Source of the DNA: Collimonas arenae
GTDB lineage: Bacteria > Pseudomonadota > Gammaproteobacteria > Burkholderiales > Burkholderiaceae_D
Direction: 5' to 3'
Assembly (NCBI RefSeq): GCF_000786695.1
Contig: NZ_CP009962.1
Coordinates: 3,906,001 to 3,970,000, forward strand
Length of the DNA: 64,000 nt
The translations under genes were made by a program, and so were the position numbers. The notes below the pieces were generated by a model. The model worked only from the letters and a program-made list of their open reading frames with translations. It had not been told where the DNA came from and searched no databases. Shown piece by piece: positions 33,834 to 40,942 of the stretch (positions within the stretch are counted from its first letter, which is position 1; every line of letters begins with the position of its first letter).

Positions 33834-35186
33834 TCAGATCACAGTAGCCAGACCCAAAGTAAGCAGCAAAGCCACCACCGAAATAATGGTTTCGCACACC
33901 GTCCAGGTCTTGAAGGTTTCCGTCACGGTCATATTGAAGTACTCCTTCACTAGCCAGAAGCCGCCGTCATTCACATGCGACAGGATCAGCGAACCGGCGC
34001 CGGTTGCCAGTACCATCAATTCCGGCCGGACCGCGACAGTGCCGGCAGTGACGATCGGCGCCACGATACCGCAAGCGGTGGTCATGGCGACAGTCGCCGA
34101 ACCGGTGGCAACCCGGATCAGCGCCGCCACGAACCAGCCCAGCAGCAATGGTGACAGATGCGCATTATTGGCCACTTCGACAATCGCCTTGGAAACGCCG
34201 CCGTCGATCAGGATACGGCCAAAGCCGGCACCGGCGCCGACGATCAACGTGATGCCTGCAATAGGCGCCAGGCATTCAGTCGTGAATTTGAGAATGGCTT
34301 CACGGTCAAAGCCGCGTGACTTGCCAAAGGTATAGAAACTCACCAGTGTACCGATCAACAGTGCGATCACCGAATTGCCCATCAGGCGCATGAAATCATT
34401 GGCGAAGGTTTTTGGCGTGAAGAAGTAATCGGCCCAGCTGCCCAGCAGCATCAGCACGACTGGCAACAAGATGGTGGCGACAGTAATGCCAAAGCCTGGC
34501 AATTCACGAGCCGTACGCTCTTCCACAAATTGCGCAATCAATGGATTGTCAGGATTAGGAACAACGAAGCGGCTGATCAGCTTGGCAAACAGCGGACCGG
34601 CAATGATGGCCGTAGGGATGCCGACGATCAGTGCGTACATGATGGTGCGGCCAATATCGGCGTTATAGGCAGTGACGGCAAACAGCGCAGCAGGATGCGG
34701 TGGAATCAAACCATGCACCACCGACAAACCGGCAACCATCGGGATACCAACCATGATCATGTTGGTGCCGGTACGCTTGGCGACGTTAAAGGCGATTGGA
34801 ATCAGCAATACGAAACCGACTTCAAAGAATACTGGCAAGCCGACGATCAGCGCCACGACCATCATGGCCCAATGCACCCGCTTGGGACCGAAGACGCCGA
34901 TCAGCGTATTGGCGATACGTTCAGCGCCACCCGACTCGGCCATCATCTTGCCAAACATAGTGCCCAGACCGACCACCAGTGCAATATGCCCCAACGCGCC
35001 GCCGACCCCGGTTTCATATGATTTGACGATGCTCGCCATCGGCATGCCCACCACCAGGCCAAGAATCACCGATACCACGATCAGTACGATGAACGGATTC
35101 ATCTTGAACTTGGCGATCAGCACCACCAATGCGATCACTGCAATCACTGCGTAAAGCAGCAACAGATTTCCTTGAACCATCTCCAT
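33834..35186 (-). CDS. GntP-family gluconate-type permease
   Basis: A 450-residue, roughly 12-14 segment permease of the GntP family, which imports gluconate and related sugar acids (DsdX, a D-serine carrier, belongs to the same family). Typical segments are GLGTMFGKMMAESGGAERIANTL, GLPVFFEVGFVLLIPIAF, GLSVVHGLIPPHPAALFAV and GSLILSHVNDGGFWLVKEYF. An AGGAGG sequence 5 bp before the ATG at 35186 fixes the start; the preceding TTG at 35189 is less likely. It is last in the RpiR-deacylase-RidA string. Its 310-bp 5' gap is filled by two palindromic elements that may split its transcription from ridA. Confidence 0.95.
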   Translation of the reverse strand: MEMVQGNLLLLYAVIAVIALVVLIAKFKMNPFIVLIVVSVILGLVVGMPMASIVKSYETGVGGALGHIALVVGLGTMFGKMMAESGGAERIANTLIGVFGPKRVHWAMMVVALIVGLPVFFEVGFVLLIPIAFNVAKRTGTNMIMVGIPMVAGLSVVHGLIPPHPAALFAVTAYNADIGRTIMYALIVGIPTAIIAGPLFAKLISRFVVPNPDNPLIAQFVEERTARELPGFGITVATILLPVVLMLLGSWADYFFTPKTFANDFMRLMGNSVIALLIGTLVSFYTFGKSRGFDREAILKFTTECLAPIAGITLIVGAGAGFGRILIDGGVSKAIVEVANNAHLSPLLLGWFVAALIRVATGSATVAMTTACGIVAPIVTAGTVAVRPELMVLATGAGSLILSHVNDGGFWLVKEYFNMTVTETFKTWTVCETIISVVALLLTLGLATVI

Positions 35187-35208
35187 CAAATCCTCCTATG
35201 TTTGCTTA

Positions 35209-35308
35209 GAGGCTGTTGCAAACACATCTGGCGTTGTTGCTCCTCCTAGCCGTACTAATCGTACTGTCTTCGTCGGAGCGCCTAGCCATCTGTGTTTGCA
35301 ACAGCCTC
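35209..35308 (+). repeat. Dispersed palindromic element, copy 2 (100 bp)
   Basis: The ends are GAGGCTGTTGCAAACACA and TGTGTTTGCAACAGCCTC, an 18-bp perfect inverted repeat, flanked on both sides by TTA (35206-35208 and 35309-35311). The interior shares CTGGCGTTGTT, CGTACTGTCTTCGTCGGAGC and GCCTAGCCATC with the other copies. It lies 23 bp upstream of the gntP-type start codon. Confidence 0.88.
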
Positions 35309-35324
35309 TTATATTTTATAAACG

Positions 35325-35421
35325 GGACTTACGCAAAACGGCCCTGACCGCGAGCATCTCCTGACTGATCTTTGCATGATCTTCGTCGATGCGTCTTGCC
35401 ACGACGATTTTGCGTAAGTCC
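35325..35421. repeat. Second type of palindromic element with GGACTTACGCAAAA ends (97 bp)
   Basis: Perfect 14-bp terminal inverted repeats, GGACTTACGCAAAA (35325-35338) and TTTTGCGTAAGTCC (35408-35421), enclose about 70 bp without coding capacity. The ends resemble insertion-sequence termini. No other copy was noticed in this window. Confidence 0.75.
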
Positions 35422-35496
35422 TGATAAATATTCAGATCGCGATACAGCCTGGATGAATACCACACTGCACCGCCCAACGCCGTTAGCCTTGATCGA

Positions 35497-35880
35497 CTAT
35501 TTTTTATAGGCGATGCAATCTACTTCCACCTTGCAGTCGACTACCATTGCCGATTGCACGCAGGCGCGCGCAGGCGGATTGGCGCCGAAATATTCCTTGA
35601 ACACCTTGTTGAAGGATTGAAAATCGCGGGTATCGTCAAGCCAGACGCCGCAACGTACTACGTGTTCCGGACCATACCCGGCTTCCTTCAGGATCGTCAG
35701 CACGTTCTGGATAGTCTTGTGCGACTGGGCGACAATACCACCGTCGATTACTTCGCCATCCACCATCGCCACCTGGCCGGACACATACAGCCAGCCATCG
35801 GCCTCCACCGCGCGCGCGAATGGCAGATGCTGGCCGCCGGTTCCTGAACCACCTTCAACACCATATCGTTTGATTGTCAT
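35497..35880 (-). CDS. RidA family enamine/imine deaminase
   Basis: A 127-residue RidA/YjgF protein that hydrolyses reactive enamine or imine intermediates made by PLP dehydratases. The conserved Arg105 (NPPARACVQSAMV) and the C-terminal strand VEVDCIAY are present. Start MTIKRYGVEGGSGTGGQHLPFARAVEADGWLYVSGQ is typical of the subgroup found with D-aminoacylases. It starts 25 bp after the deacylase gene. In this cluster its likely partner is the PLP dehydratase-like enzyme at 38500. Confidence 0.95.
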   Translation of the reverse strand: MTIKRYGVEGGSGTGGQHLPFARAVEADGWLYVSGQVAMVDGEVIDGGIVAQSHKTIQNVLTILKEAGYGPEHVVRCGVWLDDTRDFQSFNKVFKEYFGANPPARACVQSAMVVDCKVEVDCIAYKK

Positions 35881-35905
35881 AACTACTCCTCAGAAAAAAT
35901 AAAAC

Positions 35906-37423
35906 TCAACTTGCGACGGTGGCACGAACACCAGCCTGTCGCGCCAGGAAACGCCCTGCCCGCAATTCTGTCGGCGCCTTTTCCGCACCACCAAGATAAG
36001 ACAACGCGCCATTCACCCAAACTGCTTCAATACCTTCAGCCGGCTGCATCGGATCCGCAAAAGTCGCGGCGTCACGCACCGTCTCCGGATCGAACAACAC
36101 CAGGTCGGCCCAATAGCCTTCGCTCACCAGGCCACGTTCGGTCAAGCCAAAACGCTCTGCAGACAGGCCTGTCATCTTGCGGATCGCGACAGTCAATGGA
36201 AACAGCTTTTGTTCGCGGCTGTAATGGCCGAGCACCCGCGGAAATGCGCCCCACAGGCGTGGATGCGGCAAGGGATCATTGGGCAAGCCATCCGAACCGA
36301 CCACAGTCGCCGGATGACTCAGGATGCGATTAACGTCATCGTCTTGCATGCAGTGATAGACCGCGCCTGCCGGTTGCAAGCGGCGCGCCGCTTCCATCAG
36401 GTCAACCTTCCATTCGGCGGCGATGTCAGCCAGCATCTTTCCGCCCATCGCTGGCTGCGGCTCCGACCAGGTCACCATGATGTCGATGGTATCGGTTACC
36501 TGTTTCAAATCCAGTGTGGAAGAGCTAGCGGTGTAGGGATAACAGTCGCAACCAACCGGCTGGTAACGTTGCGCCTGCTCCAGCGCCGCCAGCACTTCGC
36601 TGCTGCGGCCCCAGTTTTCGACGCCGGCGCATTTCATATGCGAGATCACCACCGGCACCCTTGCGTGTTTGCCGATGCGAAAGGCTTCATCCATGGCTTC
36701 CAGGATATCGGCGAACTCGCTACGAAGATGCGTCGCGTAGATCGCACCGGCTTCGGCCAGCGGCTCGGCCAGCGCCAGCACTTCCGAGGTCGGCGCCATG
36801 ATCGCATTGCCATAAGCAAGACCGGTGCTGAGGCCCAGCGCGCCGTGCGCAAGCGCTTCGCGCAACTGCACGCACATGGCAGCGATTTCACTATCGCTGG
36901 CGGCACGGTCGAGGCGGTCCATCTGGTTGCTGCGCAACGCCGTGTGGCCAATCAGCGCAGCCACGTTGATCGATGGCCGGGCGAGGTTGACGGCTTCTAC
37001 ATAGGAGGCGAAAGTGGGATAGCTGAACGCGCTCGCTTCGCCCAGCAGGTTCATCGGATCGGGTGGCTCTGCCTTGAGGCTGACCGGCGCAGCGCTGATG
37101 CCGCAATTGCCGACCACTACGGTGGTGACGCCTTGCGACAGCTTGGGTAACATCGCAGGCGTGCGAATGACGTTCGTGTCGTCATGCGTGTGGACGTCGA
37201 TAAAACCGGGGCTCAGCACCTTGCCTTTTCCATCGATTACCTGCCGCGCATGCCAACCGAGCAATGCGCCATCGCTGGCGATCTGCAGGATGCGGCCGCC
37301 ATCGAGCGCAACGTCGGCTGCAAACGGCGCGCTGCCGCTGCCATCGATCACGGACACGTTGAGAATCAAGGTGTCGCATTGACGTATCGCTACCTGGCCA
37401 TCCGTATTTATTTCATTGCTCAT
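35906..37423 (-). CDS. N-acyl-D-amino-acid deacylase family amidohydrolase
   Basis: A 505-residue amidohydrolase of the D-aminoacylase family. The metal site starts with GFIDVHTHDD (74-82, His78 and His80), and the family Cys107 occurs in VVGNCGIS; later ligand regions are YATHLRSE, VISHMKCAG and VVGSDGLPNDPLPHPRLWGAFPRVLG. D-aminoacylases remove N-acyl groups from N-acyl-D-amino acids; a D-configured N-acetyl amino-sugar acid such as N-acetyl-D-glucosaminate has the same reacting group. The neighbouring sugar-acid permease and KDG-kinase-like gene favour that substrate by inference. It starts 1 bp after the regulator's stop codon. Confidence 0.93.
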   Translation of the reverse strand: MSNEINTDGQVAIRQCDTLILNVSVIDGSGSAPFAADVALDGGRILQIASDGALLGWHARQVIDGKGKVLSPGFIDVHTHDDTNVIRTPAMLPKLSQGVTTVVVGNCGISAAPVSLKAEPPDPMNLLGEASAFSYPTFASYVEAVNLARPSINVAALIGHTALRSNQMDRLDRAASDSEIAAMCVQLREALAHGALGLSTGLAYGNAIMAPTSEVLALAEPLAEAGAIYATHLRSEFADILEAMDEAFRIGKHARVPVVISHMKCAGVENWGRSSEVLAALEQAQRYQPVGCDCYPYTASSSTLDLKQVTDTIDIMVTWSEPQPAMGGKMLADIAAEWKVDLMEAARRLQPAGAVYHCMQDDDVNRILSHPATVVGSDGLPNDPLPHPRLWGAFPRVLGHYSREQKLFPLTVAIRKMTGLSAERFGLTERGLVSEGYWADLVLFDPETVRDAATFADPMQPAEGIEAVWVNGALSYLGGAEKAPTELRAGRFLARQAGVRATVAS

Positions 37424-37424
37424 C

Positions 37425-38306
37425 TCAATCTCCCAACGGCTCGCGGCTGCTGCCGCCGCGATGCGTATCCAGTGTGAACTTCAGACGTCGCAGCAGTTCC
37501 TGGCTGCGGTCCTTTTGCAACAGCGCCAATTCAGTCATCAGCACATCCAGCGCCATCATCATGGCGTAGCGCGACGACGATGGCTTGAAAATAAAATCTG
37601 TTTCCATCGACTTCAGTGGCAACAGCACATCGGCCATCGCCGCCAGCGGCGAACCCAGCGCGGTGATCGCCACCAGCCGTACGCCATATTCCCTGGCCAC
37701 CGCACAACTGGCGTTCAGTTCAGCCACGTTGCCGGTGGTAGAGAGGACCAGCACCACATCGTTCTTGTCAGAGGTCGCTGCGACCATTTTCTGCAGCATG
37801 GCGTCGTGATAGGTTGCCACCGGCCGGCCCAGACGCACCAACCGGTAACGCGCCTCATCAGACAGCATAGTCGAGCCGCCTCCCATACCAAAGGCATAAA
37901 TCATGCGCGCCTGCAGTAACGCCTGCGCTGCCTGCCGCAACGTTTCCTGATTCAGCAAACTGCGATTCACTTCCAGCACCTTGTGGATATCGGCGTACAC
38001 CAGGTCGACGATTTGCGGCAGCTCATCCTCCGCAAGCGCATTCTCGGTCCGCAAAAAGCGCTGGCCGATAGCTGCCGCCTGCGCCAGATTCATCTTCAGC
38101 TCGCGCACGTCGCGGCAGCCGATAGCCTTGGCAAAACGGGTAACGCTAGCTTCGCTGACGCCGGCCTGCCTGGCCAGGGTCTGGATGCTGGCGCTGGCGG
38201 CGAACGGCAAGTCGCCCAGGATCGCCTGCGCTACCTTTTGCTCGGCCTGGCGCAACAGACTGCTGCGCTCGGCGATGCGCGACACAATATCGAAGGGATG
38301 ATTCAT
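37425..38306 (-). CDS. MurR/RpiR family transcriptional regulator
   Basis: A 293-residue regulator with an RpiR-type HTH domain (about 1-77, containing SIQTLARQAGVSEASVTRFAKAIG) and a sugar-phosphate-binding SIS domain (about 125-250, IYAFGMGGGSTMLSDEARYRLVRLG and VVLVLSTTGNVAE). The ATG at 38306 has a GGAG 4 bp upstream; the frame opens earlier at a TTG (38339). SIS regulators respond to phosphorylated sugars; HexR, a relative, responds to KDPG. A perfect palindrome lies in the divergent gap, and the gene leads the deacylase-RidA string. Confidence 0.95.
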   Translation of the reverse strand: MNHPFDIVSRIAERSSLLRQAEQKVAQAILGDLPFAASASIQTLARQAGVSEASVTRFAKAIGCRDVRELKMNLAQAAAIGQRFLRTENALAEDELPQIVDLVYADIHKVLEVNRSLLNQETLRQAAQALLQARMIYAFGMGGGSTMLSDEARYRLVRLGRPVATYHDAMLQKMVAATSDKNDVVLVLSTTGNVAELNASCAVAREYGVRLVAITALGSPLAAMADVLLPLKSMETDFIFKPSSSRYAMMMALDVLMTELALLQKDRSQELLRRLKFTLDTHRGGSSREPLGD

Positions 38307-38416
38307 GCGCTCCACGAAGTGCTCCGAGACGTGTTCCAATGGTTATACCGCAGGGCCAGTCAAAGTTATCATATCAATCACAACAAGAAAGTGATGTGAC
38401 GACAAGCTGAAATTCT

Positions 38417-38433
38417 ATGTTACTTTGTAACAT
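38417..38433. promoter_or_regulatory. Perfect 17-bp palindrome, candidate RpiR operator
   Basis: ATGTTAC TTT GTAACAT is fully symmetric and lies 67 bp before the PLP-enzyme start and 111 bp before the regulator start. It overlaps the likely -35 region of a promoter with TATAGT (38442-38447) as -10. The form resembles HexR-type sites (TGTAATTAAATTACA). Confidence 0.65.
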
Positions 38434-38499
38434 GCTTTTAATATAGTAAATTCAAGGATATGATTACGTCAAATGAATTATGACGGAGGAGAATTGAAT

Positions 38500-39801
38500 A
38501 TGAATGTTACAAACAATCACGGCAGCATCGATAGCCTGGCCATCAGCCCTTTGAACAAAGGACTTGGTGCATTTCAGCAGCCCGTGACTGCCGCAGAGAT
38601 CAAGGCGTTGAACTGGAACCTGCTGCGCGAAGACCTTAGCCTGCCTACAGCTGTGCTCTACGAAGAGCGCATGAATCACAACCTGCAGTGGATGCAGCAG
38701 TTCGTCAGCGAATACGGCGTCAAGCTGGCGCCGCACGGCAAAACCACCATGGCGCCCAAGCTGTTCGCGCGCCAACTGGCTGGCGGCGCCTGGGGCATCA
38801 CGCTGGCCACCGCGCATCAGACCAAGGTCGCCTATCAGCACGGCGTACGGCGCGTGATCATGGCCAATCAACTGGTCGGCAAACAAAACATGGCGATCAT
38901 CGCCGATTTGCTGGCGGACCAGTCGTTTGAATTCTGCTGCCTGGTCGATTCGGCCGACGGCGTCGATCAACTGGGCGCCTTCTTCCAGGCACGCAAGCAA
39001 CAATTGCATGTGCTGCTGGAACTGGGACCTGACGGCGGCCGCACCGGCATCCGCAACCCGCAACAGCAAGCCGCAGTGTTGGAAGCGCTGGCGCGCTGGC
39101 CCGACAATATCGTCCTGGCCGGCGTCGAAGTCTACGAAGGCGTGCTGAAAGAAGAAGCCGACATTCGCGGCTTTTTACAGCACGCCGTCGCCTGCACCAA
39201 GCAACTGGCCAAGGATGGCCGCTTTGCCGCCCGCACCGGAGGCGCGGCCGCACGGCCGGTAATCCTGACCGGCGCCGGTTCGGCCTGGTACGACGTGGTC
39301 GCCGAGGAATTCGCCAAGACCGAGATCGGCCTGCCGCTGGATGTGGTACTGCGGCCCGGCTGTTACCTGACGCATGACGTCGGCATCTATCGCGCGGCGC
39401 AGGCGCAAATCCAGACGCGTAATCCGATCGCCCGCAAAATGCGCACCGAGCTACAGCCAGCCTTGCAGTTGTGGGCTTACGTACAGTCGATTCCTGAAGC
39501 AAATAAAGCCATCATCGCGCTCGGCAAGCGTGACGCCGCGTTTGATGCCGGCCTGCCTTTACCTGCCGCGCATTACCGGCCCGGCAATCCCGCGCCAGAC
39601 ACAACGCCGGCGCACTGGCAACTGACCGGCATGATGGACCAGCATGCTTATCTGCAAATTAAAGAAGACGACGATATCAAAGTCGGCGACATGATCGGCT
39701 TCGACATTTCACACCCTTGCCTGACCTTCGACAAGTGGCGTCAGATTGCCGTGGTCAACCCGCAGCATCAAGTAATCGACGTGATCCAGACTTTCTTTTA
39801 A
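38500..39801 (+). CDS. Fold-type III PLP enzyme, D-serine dehydratase/D-threonine aldolase-like (amino acid deaminase)
   Basis: A 433-residue alanine-racemase-fold PLP enzyme. The PLP lysine is Lys81 in APHGKTTMAPKLF. The C-terminal D-serine dehydratase-like domain (PF14031) ends with the zinc-ligand pair His405 and Cys407 (SHPCLTFDKW), as in eukaryotic-type D-serine dehydratase. This family eliminates the beta-hydroxyl of D-3-hydroxy amino acids to give ketoacids and ammonia; D-glucosaminate has this structure and would give 2-keto-3-deoxygluconate. GGAGGAG about 8 bp before the ATG at 38500 fixes the start over the upstream frame at 38473. It is followed 31 bp later by the kinase. Confidence 0.92.
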   Translation: MNVTNNHGSIDSLAISPLNKGLGAFQQPVTAAEIKALNWNLLREDLSLPTAVLYEERMNHNLQWMQQFVSEYGVKLAPHGKTTMAPKLFARQLAGGAWGITLATAHQTKVAYQHGVRRVIMANQLVGKQNMAIIADLLADQSFEFCCLVDSADGVDQLGAFFQARKQQLHVLLELGPDGGRTGIRNPQQQAAVLEALARWPDNIVLAGVEVYEGVLKEEADIRGFLQHAVACTKQLAKDGRFAARTGGAAARPVILTGAGSAWYDVVAEEFAKTEIGLPLDVVLRPGCYLTHDVGIYRAAQAQIQTRNPIARKMRTELQPALQLWAYVQSIPEANKAIIALGKRDAAFDAGLPLPAAHYRPGNPAPDTTPAHWQLTGMMDQHAYLQIKEDDDIKVGDMIGFDISHPCLTFDKWRQIAVVNPQHQVIDVIQTFF

Positions 39802-39832
39802 TTTTGACTTCCGTACTGTAGCGAGCAAAGCA

Positions 39833-40753
39833 ATGACTATTGATATCCTGGCCTATGGCGAAGCAATGGTGGAATTCAACCAGCGCGCCCATGATGCACG
39901 CATGTATTTGCAGGGCTTCGGTGGCGACACTTCCAATTTTTGCATAGCCGCAGCCCGCCAGGGCGCGCGCAGTGGTTATATCAGTGCGCTCGGCCACGAC
40001 CATTTCGGCGACAAGCTGCGCGCACTGTGGCAGACTGAAGAGGTCGACGCAAGCCACGTGTCCAGCGATGCAAGCGCCGCTACCGGAGTGTATTTCGTTT
40101 CGCACGACCAGAGCGGTCATCACTTCGACTACCTGCGCGCGGGTTCCGCCGCCAGCCGCTACACCAGTGCGCAACTGCCGCTGGCGGTAATCGCTGCGGC
40201 CAAGGTGCTGCACCTGTCCGGCATCAGCCTGGCGATCAGCGCCTCGGCCTGCGACGCCGGCCTGGCGGCAATGGCGCATGCGCGCAAGCATGGTGTGAAG
40301 ACTTCGCTGGACACCAATCTGCGGTTGAAACTCTGGCCGCTGGAACGAGCCCAGGAAAAAATGCGCCAGGCGTTTGCGCTGTGCGATATCTGCCTGCCTA
40401 GCTGGGACGACATCAACGCCCTCACCGGCCTCGACGACCGCGATGCGATTGTCGATACGCTGCTGTCCTACGGTATCGGCCTGATCGCTTTCAAGCTCGG
40501 CGCCGAAGGCTGTTATGTCGCCACCGCCAAGGAACGGCGGCTGGTACAGCCCTACAGCGTGGAAGCGGTAGACGCCACCGGCGCCGGCGATTGCTTCGGC
40601 GGCGCCTTCATTGCACGCATAGTGGCCGGTGACGATCCATTCAAGGCCGCGCGCTACGCCAATGTCTGTGCAGCCTTGTCGACAACCGGCTACGGCGCGG
40701 TGGCACCGATTCCGCGTGCGGCGCAGGTTGAAGAAATACTGGAATTAAACTAA
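39833..40753 (+). CDS. PfkB-family sugar kinase, 2-dehydro-3-deoxygluconokinase-like
   Basis: A 306-residue ribokinase-family kinase. The substrate motif is GFGGDTSN (28-35), as in KDG kinases, and the catalytic anion-hole motif DATGAGD is at 247-253 with Asp253 as base. FDYLRAGSAASRY (about 103-115) also fits the KdgK group. It would make 2-keto-3-deoxy-6-phosphogluconate for the Entner-Doudoroff aldolase. Its stop codon TAA (40751-40753) is also the left flank of palindromic element copy 3, so that element inserted exactly at the stop. No aldolase gene is nearby. Confidence 0.92.
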   Translation: MTIDILAYGEAMVEFNQRAHDARMYLQGFGGDTSNFCIAAARQGARSGYISALGHDHFGDKLRALWQTEEVDASHVSSDASAATGVYFVSHDQSGHHFDYLRAGSAASRYTSAQLPLAVIAAAKVLHLSGISLAISASACDAGLAAMAHARKHGVKTSLDTNLRLKLWPLERAQEKMRQAFALCDICLPSWDDINALTGLDDRDAIVDTLLSYGIGLIAFKLGAEGCYVATAKERRLVQPYSVEAVDATGAGDCFGGAFIARIVAGDDPFKAARYANVCAALSTTGYGAVAPIPRAAQVEEILELN

Positions 40754-40933
40754 GAGGCTGTTGCGAACACAGATGGCTAGGCGCTCCGACGAAGACAGTA
40801 CGAGTAGTACGACAAAGAGGGTGTAGCGGGGGTTTCAGACGACATTGTCGTCTGCCCGCGGAACGGCCCGGGCTTGCAAGCCCGTGCGCGCCCTGCAAGG
40901 GCAACCAACGCCAGGTGTGTTTGCAACAGCCTC
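40754..40933 (-). repeat. Dispersed palindromic element, copy 3 (180 bp, inverted)
   Basis: Read on the minus strand it begins GAGGCTGTTGCAAACACACC and ends GTGTTCGCAACAGCCTC, with TAA flanking on both sides (40751-40753 and 40934-40936). It carries the same interior as copy 2 plus about 80 bp containing nested palindromes: CAGACGAC/GTCGTCTG (40837-40856 region), CGGGCTTGCAAGCCCG and GCCCTGCAAGGGC. It separates the kinase from a convergent MocR gene. Confidence 0.87.
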
Positions 40934-40942
40934 TAAGGCTTG

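Noticed and set aside
33670..33897. 75-codon minus-strand frame overlapping the end of the GntP permease gene
   Set aside because: It runs through the permease terminator and has no ribosome binding site or similarity.
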